DNA of 64,000 nucleotides from Leptolyngbya sp. SIO1E4 (GTDB lineage: Bacteria; Cyanobacteriota; Cyanobacteriia; Phormidesmidales; Phormidesmidaceae), in assembly GCA_010672825.2 (NCBI GenBank), contig JAAHFU020000001.1, positions 2,232,001-2,296,000 on the forward strand. The letters run 5' to 3'. Under the pieces are notes generated by a model. It had not been told where the DNA came from and searched no databases. It saw only the letters and a list, made by a program, of their open reading frames with translations. Shown here one piece after another: positions 16,554 through 23,964 of the stretch. Position numbers and translations under genes: made by a program. Position 1 is the first letter of the stretch. Every line of letters begins with the position of its first letter.

Positions 16554-17858
16554 ATGCCCTCCTCTGTGACCCTGACCAATCCAGAAGATCTCAGCAACAA
16601 TAAGCTGCAGCCTTGCGATCGCGCTTTCCATGATTGGTATCGGTTTGTCCTTTCATTTCCGCCCCATCTAGTCCGGCACTACATCGAGCAGTTTGCCCTC
16701 AATACTGATGCAGTGCTTTTAGATCCCTTCTGTGGCACGGGCACTACCATCGTCGAGGCAAAGAAAAATGAACTGGCCTCCGTGGGAATAGAAGCGGTGC
16801 CCATGTCCCACTTTGCCTGTAGTACTAAAGTGCAGTGGCAGGTTGACCTGGAGGCGCTGCATCAGGCCCAAGAACGGGTGCTGTCTCAGGCACAGGCGCG
16901 GGTCGATCTCGAGCCCATGCTGAGTTTTCGCCCAGAACAGGCTGCCATCATCCTAAAAAATTCCATTTGCGATCGCCCCCTCCATCAGTGCCTGGTGCTG
17001 CAATCCGCGATCGCAGCAGAATCCCATCGTGCTGTACGAGATGTGTTCAATTTGGCCTTGGCTTATGTGGCGGTCAATCATGCGAGCAACCTGAAGTTTG
17101 GCCCAGAAGTTGGCATTCGGCGCACCAAGCGAGAAAATGCTGGGGTATTTGAGCACTGGCAAGAAAAAGTCGCCCAAATGACTGAAGATTTAGCGGCCCA
17201 TGCTGCCCTGGCGCATATTCCAGCTCGGTGCCATCGGGGAGATGCCCGTCGGGTGCGATCGCATCTAGAACCCTGCTCTATTGACGCCATTATCACCTCA
17301 CCGCCCTATCCCAACGAAAAAGATTACACCCGCACGACTCGTCTGGAGTCGGTGCTGTTGGGCTTTCTACAGAACAAAGCAGACCTGCGGGCGTTTAAGC
17401 AATCTCTGATTCGCTCGAATACCCGCAATGTATACAAAGTTGATGACGACGATCGACTATTAACGTCCCAAAGTCAAATTACCCGTCTGGCCCAAGAAAT
17501 TGAAGACCGACGCATTGCGTTGAACAAAACCTCTGGCTTTGAGCGCCTTTATCATCGGGTCACCACGCTTTATTTTGGGGGCATGAAGCGTCACTTAACT
17601 GCATTACAGCCCGCCCTCAAACCCGGTGCTAAGTTGGCCTATGTCGTTGGTGACCAAGCGTCTTTCTTTCAGGTCATGATTCGTACTGGGGAGCTGCTGG
17701 CAGAGATTGCGACAGAGGTCGGGTACGACGTGAAAGGGATTGACCTCTTCCGCACCCGCCTGGCCACGGCCACTGGCCAGCAGCTGCGGGAAGAGGTCGT
17801 GGTTTTAGAGTGGCCGGGAACGCCGAAACAGCGACAGTATTTTAGGGTAGGACGTTAG
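16554..17858 (+). CDS. Solitary DNA methyltransferase (N4-cytosine/N6-adenine class)
   Basis: This 434-residue SAM-dependent DNA methylase has motif I, DPFCGTGTTIVEA (57-69), near the N-terminus and the catalytic motif IV, ITSPPYPNEKDY (about 244-255), far downstream. The TSPPY form is typical of N4-cytosine enzymes, though N6-adenine enzymes also carry related motifs. About 180 residues lie between the two motifs and may hold target recognition. No restriction endonuclease gene is adjacent, so it looks like an orphan methylase. It could be the counterpart of the conserved cyanobacterial GGCC N4-methylase of Synechocystis, but that needs an alignment. Its last 4 bp overlap the convergent MscS gene. 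Confidence 0.82.
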   Translation: MPSSVTLTNPEDLSNNKLQPCDRAFHDWYRFVLSFPPHLVRHYIEQFALNTDAVLLDPFCGTGTTIVEAKKNELASVGIEAVPMSHFACSTKVQWQVDLEALHQAQERVLSQAQARVDLEPMLSFRPEQAAIILKNSICDRPLHQCLVLQSAIAAESHRAVRDVFNLALAYVAVNHASNLKFGPEVGIRRTKRENAGVFEHWQEKVAQMTEDLAAHAALAHIPARCHRGDARRVRSHLEPCSIDAIITSPPYPNEKDYTRTTRLESVLLGFLQNKADLRAFKQSLIRSNTRNVYKVDDDDRLLTSQSQITRLAQEIEDRRIALNKTSGFERLYHRVTTLYFGGMKRHLTALQPALKPGAKLAYVVGDQASFFQVMIRTGELLAEIATEVGYDVKGIDLFRTRLATATGQQLREEVVVLEWPGTPKQRQYFRVGR

Positions 17859-18754
17859 TGCGTGAAATGAATAGTTGGCGCTCCGCTAGCGTTGCCTGCT
17901 GCCTCTTGGGACAAGTCAGGCACTTGAGGATATGGCAATTGATGGTGAGCACAGGCTTTTTTGATGCGCAGAATCAGGTCTGTTTTGTAGACAAACTCGT
18001 CTCGGGCATCCATTGGGTAGGCTTTGAGCTGAAGCTGAGTTGCCCACGGAGTTTCTGAAATAATGACGACAACCGGCAGCTTGAGCTGGGTATAACGGCT
18101 GCTATAGGCGGCCTGATACAAGAGTTCGACCGCAAGTTCGATGTTGGCTTCGTGGGCAAAGTAAAACTGGGTCACGACCTGTGCTTCTAGCTGACCGCTG
18201 TTAGCGTTTGAGATGGCATCTGTCCAGGCGATGCTGTGGGGAATGGCAACGGTATTGTCGTCCGGCGTTTGCAGGCGCAGGGTGCGAAAGCCATAATTCA
18301 CGACTTCGCCGTAGTGATCACCAATTTGAACCCGATCGCCCATACGAAATGGCCCCTCAAACAGGGTCACAACCCCAGCAATAATTGAGCTGACATAGTC
18401 TTTAAAGGCGAATCCTAACGCCACTGCGAGCGTGCCAGTCAGCGCCACTAAGTTCGGCCCCGTGACATTGAGCAGCAAATTGAACAGGTAACCCCCCATG
18501 CCAATCAGCACAATTCCCCTTAAAAAGGGAACAGACTGCTTGATGATGAGGCGAAACCGGCGGGGTACGTTCTCTGAAACAGCCGTCGTGAAGCTGCGAA
18601 TGGCAATCAGTAAACCATAGGTGATGAGAACCGCCAAGAGCGCCTGCAGTACCACCTCCAGACTGATTTCTCTAAACAGGTTTTTGAGGGTTTCTTCTGA
18701 TGGCAGGGTTTGTTGGGCCACGACGACAGCAACCCTGAAGCGTTGATCGGTCAT
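17855..18754 (-). CDS. MscS family mechanosensitive ion channel
   Basis: This 299-residue small-conductance channel has membrane segments at about 33-53, 75-95 and the pore-lining region 98-120 (LVALTGTLAVALGFAFKDYVSSIIAG). These are followed by the beta domain with FEGPFRMGDRVQIGDHYGEV and a C-terminal cytoplasmic alpha/beta domain. It should release solutes on osmotic downshift. It starts only 2 bp after the stop of the ATPase-like gene at 18757, so the two are one transcriptional unit and probably translationally coupled. It converges with, and overlaps by 4 bp, the methylase gene. Confidence 0.92.
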   Translation of the reverse strand: MTDQRFRVAVVVAQQTLPSEETLKNLFREISLEVVLQALLAVLITYGLLIAIRSFTTAVSENVPRRFRLIIKQSVPFLRGIVLIGMGGYLFNLLLNVTGPNLVALTGTLAVALGFAFKDYVSSIIAGVVTLFEGPFRMGDRVQIGDHYGEVVNYGFRTLRLQTPDDNTVAIPHSIAWTDAISNANSGQLEAQVVTQFYFAHEANIELAVELLYQAAYSSRYTQLKLPVVVIISETPWATQLQLKAYPMDARDEFVYKTDLILRIKKACAHHQLPYPQVPDLSQEAAGNASGAPTIHFTH

Positions 18755-18756
18755 AG

Positions 18757-19941
18757 TTAGGCCTTCCCGATTAAGAAATTGTTGTTTCCCAGTTCGCTAT
18801 AGAGTTTGGGGTAGTGAGCGGGGCAAACCCGAAGCCGTCGCCCTTGCTGCAGGATAATGCCCTCTCGCTTGAGCACCTGCACCCGAGAACGAATTTTGCG
18901 GTCAGCCTCTCCCAAACTGAGGGCTAAGTGCGATCGCGTCATTTCCCCATGAATCAATAAGGAATGGAGCAAATAGCGATCCATCACCTCTAAGGTCATC
19001 AGCCCCGGTAATGAGGGTTTAGTCTGCAAGAGGGAGATCGCAGTGGCATCAGCCGCCAGGGTACCTTCGTCAGTCAACTTTTCAGCGCGGATGCGAAGGG
19101 AATGGCGCCACATCTGGGCAGCGGTGGCTGCAATGCCTGCCGACAGGCTAACCAGATTAGTCCAATAAGCATCGGTTTCTATCTCAACCTGCAGGGTAGA
19201 GCCATCGGTCATCGGCGTTTCGACCGCTGTTTCAAAAATCGGGCTCAGCCATGCCTGTAGCGCTTCGCCAGTCAGTTCAGGCAGGGGAACCACTTGCTCT
19301 AGGTAGGCATTTACCTGACAAACCCGCGTCAGAAAGGCCCAGGCCCAATGATTGCAGCCAAACACCCAAAACCTGGAGGTGTCTTGGGTTGCCAGGTTTT
19401 GCAAATATTCGATCCCCTGCCAGCCATGAATGCAGCGGAGAAAGCACTGCTCTAGACTAGGAATCACCATTACTGTCGGCACCTCACCCTGGAGATCGGT
19501 CTGCGTCACGGGTGGGGAGGGGGTCTCTTTATCGGCGGTATCTTCCGGGTCGAGCTCGCGCCGGAGGTGGTCAGGAATGGTGAGGGGATCAGGGGGCCGT
19601 TGATAGCCGCCCAAGAAAAGTTGCACATTGCAATTGGGCCACCCTGCCTGGAAACTCTCTTTCAAAATGGGGGCGATCGCCTCTACGGGCCGGCTCAGCA
19701 CTACCAGGCTGTTGTTTGTTGTGTCAGGCTTGGCTTGCCACGCCTGAAGTGCCTCGGTAAATGCGTCTTGGATGGTGGTTTGGTAGGGCTGGGGCGTGGG
19801 CAATTGCCCCATTTTTTCACTCAGGCTATTGAGCACCCCGGGTGGCACAGCAACTAACGCATCATTGAGGTCTGAAACTGGCGCTGGGGAAACCCGAGCC
19901 GAGAGACTCTGTAGCCAAGATTGAATGTGTTTGCCCACCAT
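18757..19941 (-). CDS. Degenerate ATPase-like protein with C-terminal winged helix, MscS partner
   Basis: This 394-residue protein has no confident family name. The segment TVMVIPSLEQCFLRCIHGWQ (about 156-175), followed by DTSRFWVFGCNHWAWAFL (187-204), reads like the Walker B and sensor strands of an AAA/STAND-type ATPase. The strand that should carry Walker A is NNSLVVLSRPVEAIAP (about 76-91), with no GxxxxGK[ST], so nucleotide hydrolysis is unlikely. The C-terminal 70 residues (LLIHGEMTRSHLALSLGEAD, then KIRSRVQVLKREGIILQQG) look like a winged helix. The 2-bp spacing to the MscS gene suggests that it controls or anchors that channel. Several Trp and acidic residues separate the two halves. 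Confidence 0.7.
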   Translation of the reverse strand: MVGKHIQSWLQSLSARVSPAPVSDLNDALVAVPPGVLNSLSEKMGQLPTPQPYQTTIQDAFTEALQAWQAKPDTTNNSLVVLSRPVEAIAPILKESFQAGWPNCNVQLFLGGYQRPPDPLTIPDHLRRELDPEDTADKETPSPPVTQTDLQGEVPTVMVIPSLEQCFLRCIHGWQGIEYLQNLATQDTSRFWVFGCNHWAWAFLTRVCQVNAYLEQVVPLPELTGEALQAWLSPIFETAVETPMTDGSTLQVEIETDAYWTNLVSLSAGIAATAAQMWRHSLRIRAEKLTDEGTLAADATAISLLQTKPSLPGLMTLEVMDRYLLHSLLIHGEMTRSHLALSLGEADRKIRSRVQVLKREGIILQQGRRLRVCPAHYPKLYSELGNNNFLIGKA

Positions 19942-20208
19942 GACAGCGCCCAGACAAGTTCTTAGATACTACGTCCTGAGACTGGGTGAGACTCTGAACG
20001 GTCTTAGAAGTTTGCAGAGCGATGAAAATTCAGCCAGGCATTCGGTGCAGAATTTACTTTCAGTAGCGTATATTAAGAATCATAACGGACGGTCTTCTTT
20101 GATGCAGAAGGCTGATCCTCATAGTGATGATTGCCAGGATAGTTTCCTCAAACTCGGTGGATACGTCCTGGCTTTTCTACATTGAGTCAATATTGAGTAA
20201 AGAGACCC

Positions 20209-20352
20209 ATGGCTGATAAAGCACAAATCCAAAAACACCTCTCCTTAAGTTCAGACATTAAGCTCAGCCCGAATACGCCTGATTCTAAAGGGGATGATCA
20301 GCGCAAAGCCCGCATTATGGAGCACATTAAGCGCAGCCAAGGTCAGAGATAG
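20209..20352 (+). CDS. 47-residue hypothetical protein
   Basis: This short ATG-initiated gene encodes a hydrophilic, lysine-rich protein (MADKAQIQKHLSLSSDI at the start, ARIMEHIKRSQGQR at the end). Its composition, the absence of rare codons and the start at the end of a gene-free stretch make it credible. A purine-rich AAAGAGA lies just upstream of the ATG. Its last 10 bp overlap the convergent 3' end of the M23 peptidase gene. No family is recognised. Confidence 0.5.
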   Translation: MADKAQIQKHLSLSSDIKLSPNTPDSKGDDQRKARIMEHIKRSQGQR

Positions 20353-21545
20353 GCCATTGGGTTAACCGGGTTACCGTTTTGGCGCACCTCGAAATGCAGG
20401 TGTGGGCCGGTGGAAAGCCCTGTTGACCCTACAGCTGCGATCGCCTGCCCCTGGCTCACAGATTGCCCTACGCTGACATATAGACGACTCGCATGGGCGT
20501 ACAAGGTGGTAATGCCGCCGCCATGGTCGATGATGACAGCACGCCCATAGCCCCCATACCATCCAGCAAAAATAACCTCGCCAGCATCTGCGGCGTAAAT
20601 CGCAGTCCCATGGCTGGCCCCAAAATCAACCCCTGCATGGAAGCGAGTGCGACCCAAAATGGGATGTCGGCGATTGCCAAACCCACTGGTAATGCGGCCG
20701 TTGACCGGATATACAAAGATACCGGTGCCACGGACAGCCCCTGAAGAAGCGGCTACTTTCTCTCGAATCAGAACTGCAATGGATTCCGAGTCTCGGGCGA
20801 GCTGGGCTTGAGCCGCTTCTAGGGCCGCCTGATCTTGGTTCAGGCGACTAATAAGCTGTTCTTGCTGAACGGCTTCCGCTTCATATTGTTGCTTTTTCGC
20901 CAGCAGTTCTTGCCTCAGCAGGGCAACATTATTCTTTTGGGCTTCGACAATTTCTCGCTGGGCTTTAATTTCATCTGCCTTGGCCTTAACGTCTATCAGC
21001 ACGTTGCGATCGGCATCATAGACTCGCTTAAGCTGATAGCGGCGCTCTAAAAACTGATTGAAGTTTTCACTCTGTAGCAGGACTGCCCACCCTGTACTGC
21101 CCTGTTGTCGCTGCAGCACCTGGAGGCGTGCCACCGTAGACTGGCGCATTTCTTCATAGGCTGCCTCAGCAATTTCTAAATCTGCCTGCAATGCTTGCAA
21201 TTCGGTTTCAGCCTTAGCCAGGCGATACTCAGTTTCCTCAATTTGGCCTGAAGTGGCAGCAATGGTGTCTTCTAGACCATCGAGCTTTTGTTCAGCCTGT
21301 TGGGTTTCGGTTTGCAGGCGATCGCTTTGCTGGCGCAAATTCTGGCGTTGCTGATCAACATTTTTCTTTTGCTGCTGTAATTCCTGTAGAGACTGGGCTA
21401 GCAACATCGGCTTCTCTGTGGCTTGCGCAGGCACCTTCGTCAGAACTGTCGAGCAGAGAATAAGCGAACACGCGAACAGGACAATACTGACTAGCCAACG
21501 CCATGATCGTACCGATCTGATTTGCCGAATATGCCTTACTGTCAT
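20343..21545 (-). CDS. EnvC-like murein hydrolase activator, M23 domain
   Basis: This exported peptidoglycan-associated protein has 400 residues from the chosen start. An N-terminal signal or anchor (WRWLVSIVLFACSLILCS) is followed by a long coiled coil with repeated Gln/Leu heptads (about 55-260) and a C-terminal LytM/M23 domain. In that domain the zinc ligands are in RFHAGVDFG and GPHLHFEVR, with further GYGRAVIIDHGGGITTLYAH. With these ligands kept it may be catalytically active, whereas E. coli EnvC is degenerate. The start at 21545 was chosen because it forms an ATGA overlap with the stop of the LysE gene. A start 22 codons earlier lies inside that gene. Confidence 0.9.
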   Translation of the reverse strand: MTVRHIRQIRSVRSWRWLVSIVLFACSLILCSTVLTKVPAQATEKPMLLAQSLQELQQQKKNVDQQRQNLRQQSDRLQTETQQAEQKLDGLEDTIAATSGQIEETEYRLAKAETELQALQADLEIAEAAYEEMRQSTVARLQVLQRQQGSTGWAVLLQSENFNQFLERRYQLKRVYDADRNVLIDVKAKADEIKAQREIVEAQKNNVALLRQELLAKKQQYEAEAVQQEQLISRLNQDQAALEAAQAQLARDSESIAVLIREKVAASSGAVRGTGIFVYPVNGRITSGFGNRRHPILGRTRFHAGVDFGASHGTAIYAADAGEVIFAGWYGGYGRAVIIDHGGGITTLYAHASRLYVSVGQSVSQGQAIAAVGSTGLSTGPHLHFEVRQNGNPVNPMAYL

Positions 21546-22210
21546 GATTTGAACGCCAGCGCCACCACACCAAACACAAGAATGATCGTTCCAGAGACTC
21601 GATTTAACCACCGCATTCTAGCGGGGTTCAGACGAGAACGAAAGAGACTTACCATTCCACTTAAGAGCAGCCACCATAGCGCTGATCCTAAGAAAACTCC
21701 GATCACAAGCACCCCAGATGTAGCGTAGTCTCGTCCGGATTCTACTATACCTAGCCCTGCAAAGATAGCTACAAAGGAAAAAATGGTTGCTGGATTGGTG
21801 AGTGTGAGCGCTAGCGTCGAGGTGTAGGCGACCAGCAGGGAGCGTGGTTGCAGTGCCGCAACCGCAGTGGTCGTTTCCTTCGCATCCCCGATGGCAGCTT
21901 CTTTTACAGCATGGGGTGGGTGGTCGGCGGGTTTAGCTAAAAAGGTGGTGATTCCCAGGTAACAGAGGAACACCCCGCCAATGATGCGCAGCCAAAATGC
22001 CTGCTCAACCAGAAAATCGGCGACGGCGGTCAACCCAAAGCCTGCAATGCAGCCATATAAACCGTCTGCCGTGGCCGCTCCCAGGCCCGATACCAGCCCG
22101 ACGAGCTGCCCCATTGCCAAGGTGCGACGAATGCAGAGGATGCCGATAGGTCCGACGGGGATGGCGATCGCTAAGCCGAGCAATAGCCCTTTGAAGAAGA
22201 TGAAAGCCAT
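21542..22210 (-). CDS. LysE/RhtB family exporter
   Basis: This 222-residue polytopic membrane protein is of the amino-acid exporter family LysE/RhtB. The N-terminal signature GLLLGLAIAIPVGPIGILCIRRTL is followed by a glycine-rich second span (GLVSGLGAATADGLYG) and four further hydrophobic segments. A hydrophilic loop near residues 95-115 separates the two halves. The substrate cannot be assigned. Its stop codon overlaps the start of the EnvC-like gene as ATGA, which implies translational coupling of an exporter with a cell-wall protein, an unusual pairing. Confidence 0.88.
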   Translation of the reverse strand: MAFIFFKGLLLGLAIAIPVGPIGILCIRRTLAMGQLVGLVSGLGAATADGLYGCIAGFGLTAVADFLVEQAFWLRIIGGVFLCYLGITTFLAKPADHPPHAVKEAAIGDAKETTTAVAALQPRSLLVAYTSTLALTLTNPATIFSFVAIFAGLGIVESGRDYATSGVLVIGVFLGSALWWLLLSGMVSLFRSRLNPARMRWLNRVSGTIILVFGVVALAFKS

Positions 22211-22316
22211 GGGAGGTGAGGGTGAGGGGTAGAGAGTGGATGGGTGGATGGGTAGGGGCTACTGCTTATGCATAAGTCCTGGTCTGATCCAGAAGCGTGC
22301 GGGAGACCCCCTCTAA

Positions 22317-22366
22317 CTCCCCCTTACGAAAGGGGAGAACAGGCTTTCCCTCCTTGAGAAGGAGGG
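22317..22366. repeat. Intergenic hairpin-rich repeat
   Basis: Two neighbouring hairpins (CTCCCCCTT / AAAGGGGAG-type and the perfect CCCTCCTT / AAGGAGGG with a GAG loop at 22348-22366) lie in a C/G-block sequence of a kind commonly scattered between cyanobacterial genes. No other copy was seen inside this window. Confidence 0.5.
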
Positions 22367-22431
22367 ATTAAGGGAGGTGATGCAGGATTGAGGTTCATCC
22401 ATTTGAGATGTGTATAAGCGGCAAGGTCCTG

Positions 22432-22473
22432 GGATAAACATTGCTTGCCCATGTAGGCAAGCAATGTTTATCC
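22432..22473 (-). terminator. Perfect 18-bp inverted repeat after the Lrp gene
   Basis: Arms of 18 bp (22432-22449 and 22456-22473, GGATAAACATTGCTTGCC and its complement) enclose a 6-nt loop, 8 bp beyond the Lrp stop on its 3' side. No U tract follows on the minus strand. It may be a terminator-like stabilising hairpin or an unrelated palindromic element. Confidence 0.5.
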
Positions 22474-22480
22474 AGAACGC

Positions 22481-22936
22481 CTAAGGCAGAGGCAGGGCGA
22501 TCGTTTCTTTCACGGTGGAAAGCACGATTGTGGTGCGGGTTTTCAGCACGCCCGGAACTTGTTTAAGGCCATCAGTGATCAGGTGCTCTAGCCCTTGGGT
22601 GCCTTGGCAGCGCACCTTCAGCAGATAGTCGTCATCGCCCGTGACGTGATGACACTCCTGGATTTCAGGCATGGCGTGAACCTGGGCCAAAAAAACCTCG
22701 CGATCGCGGGGGTGCTCTAGCGTCACTGAGATAAAGGCCGCCAAGTCATAGCCCAAGCTATGGGCATCGACCTGCGTTACGTAATCCTGGATCACGCCCT
22801 GCTCTTCGAGTTTGCGGACGCGATCGGCAGCGGCAGGCGCTGAGAGCCCCAGATGAGCCGCAAGATCAGCCCAGGTCATCCGTGCCTGCTGCATGAGATG
22901 ACTCAGAATTTTGTAATCCAAAGTGTCTAAGCTCAT
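22481..22936 (-). CDS. Lrp/AsnC family transcriptional regulator
   Basis: This 151-residue feast/famine regulator has an N-terminal HTH (LDYKILSHLMQQARMTWADLAAHLGLSAPAAADRVRKLEEQGVIQDY, residues 6-52). It is followed by the RAM ligand-binding domain with HVTGDDDYLLKVR (about 97-109) and a C-terminal VLSTV strand. It probably binds an amino acid and controls transport or metabolism genes; the nearby LysE exporter (same strand, downstream) is a candidate target, although about 270 bp separate them. The start ATG follows directly from the family pattern M-S-L-D. Confidence 0.92.
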   Translation of the reverse strand: MSLDTLDYKILSHLMQQARMTWADLAAHLGLSAPAAADRVRKLEEQGVIQDYVTQVDAHSLGYDLAAFISVTLEHPRDREVFLAQVHAMPEIQECHHVTGDDDYLLKVRCQGTQGLEHLITDGLKQVPGVLKTRTTIVLSTVKETIALPLP

Positions 22937-23280
22937 TAGCTTATTTTTAGAAGGTAAAAGCCAAAAAATACTTTGTAATTATAATGTATCGACCACCTTG
23001 GCGGATACTTTTAACGGTGTTTTCGTAAGTTTGATTTTTTTGCCAAGGCTGGGAGTGGCCTTTGCTTTAGAAAAGAAAGTCTCTAGGCTGATCGCAACCC
23101 TGAAGCGAGCCGGGCAAAGAAGCGCCGATATTTCTCAAAACGTTAAGATGCGCCGGGCTAACCTTCCCAATGGCGATCGCCTGCATAACAATAGATTGCA
23201 GTCTGTTTACGCTTCGCAAACATCTGCTGATCGGCACTCTCTAACGGTGTTACGAAGGCTCAAATCCTATTAATCTGGCC
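22937..23280. other. Divergent intergenic region lrp-hemJ
   Basis: These 344 bp hold the promoters of the divergent Lrp and hemJ genes and one HIP1 site near 23174. An open frame crosses the interval, but its composition is not protein-like and it overlaps the Lrp start, so no gene is called. Confidence 0.5.
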
Positions 23281-23883
23281 ATGGCATATTACTGGTTCAA
23301 AGCGTTTCACATCATTGGCGTCGTCGTCTGGTTCGCAGGTTTGTTCTACTTAGTGCGCCTGTTCATCTATCACGTTGAGGCAGAGGCAGAGCCCGAACCC
23401 GCTGCCAGCATTCTTAAAAAACAATATGAGCTGATGGAAAAACGGCTCTATCGCATCATCACCACGCCAGGCATGATTGTGACGGTGGCCATGGCGATCG
23501 GGCTACTGGTGGTCAACCCTGAGTGGCTGAAGCAAGGGTGGATGCATGCCAAACTTGGGCTGGTGGCCGTTTTGTTGTTTTATCACCACTACTGCGCCCG
23601 GCTGATGAAGCAGCTTTGGCGGGGCGAATGTAAATGGAGTGGTCAGCAGCTGCGGGCGCTGAACGAGGCTCCAACGTTGCTCCTTGTCGTGATCGTCATG
23701 TTGGTCATTTTTAAGAACAGTTTGCCGACAGACGTGACAACTTGGCTGGTTGCAGGGCTAACGATCTTGATGGCAGTGACCATTCAGCTGTATGCCCGTA
23801 AGCGCCGCCTCGATAAAGAGCGTGAACAGTTGGCAAATGGTGCTGCAGCCGCTGAGCAGGCGCCTGAACCCGCCCAGAGCTAA
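23281..23883 (+). CDS. hemJ: Protoporphyrinogen IX oxidase HemJ
   Basis: This 200-residue integral membrane enzyme of tetrapyrrole synthesis oxidises protoporphyrinogen IX to protoporphyrin IX and replaces HemG and HemY in most cyanobacteria. Four to five hydrophobic segments are visible, beginning with WFKAFHIIGVVVWFAGLFYLVRLFIYH, which contains the conserved His10. Further conserved segments are QYELMEKRLYRIITTPGM and WMHAKLGLVAVLLFYHHY. The C-terminal 25 residues (after about 175) are hydrophilic and Ala/Glu-rich, longer than in minimal HemJ. It is followed 81 bp later by the HerA-like gene. Confidence 0.93.
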   Translation: MAYYWFKAFHIIGVVVWFAGLFYLVRLFIYHVEAEAEPEPAASILKKQYELMEKRLYRIITTPGMIVTVAMAIGLLVVNPEWLKQGWMHAKLGLVAVLLFYHHYCARLMKQLWRGECKWSGQQLRALNEAPTLLLVVIVMLVIFKNSLPTDVTTWLVAGLTILMAVTIQLYARKRRLDKEREQLANGAAAAEQAPEPAQS

Positions 23884-23964
23884 AACAAACGAACTGAAAA
23901 CAAATGTATTAATCTCGGGTGAGACGGGCTACCATGACTCTCAGGGCATGTTCGGAGGGATTTC

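Noticed and set aside
22317-22366. Hairpin series considered as a CRISPR fragment
   Set aside because: No regularly spaced identical repeats are present; the blocks are simple C/G palindromes.
22923-23273. Plus-strand frame of 116 codons between lrp and hemJ
   Set aside because: It overlaps the start of lrp, has no ribosome site and reads as random sequence. A divergent promoter region is expected there.
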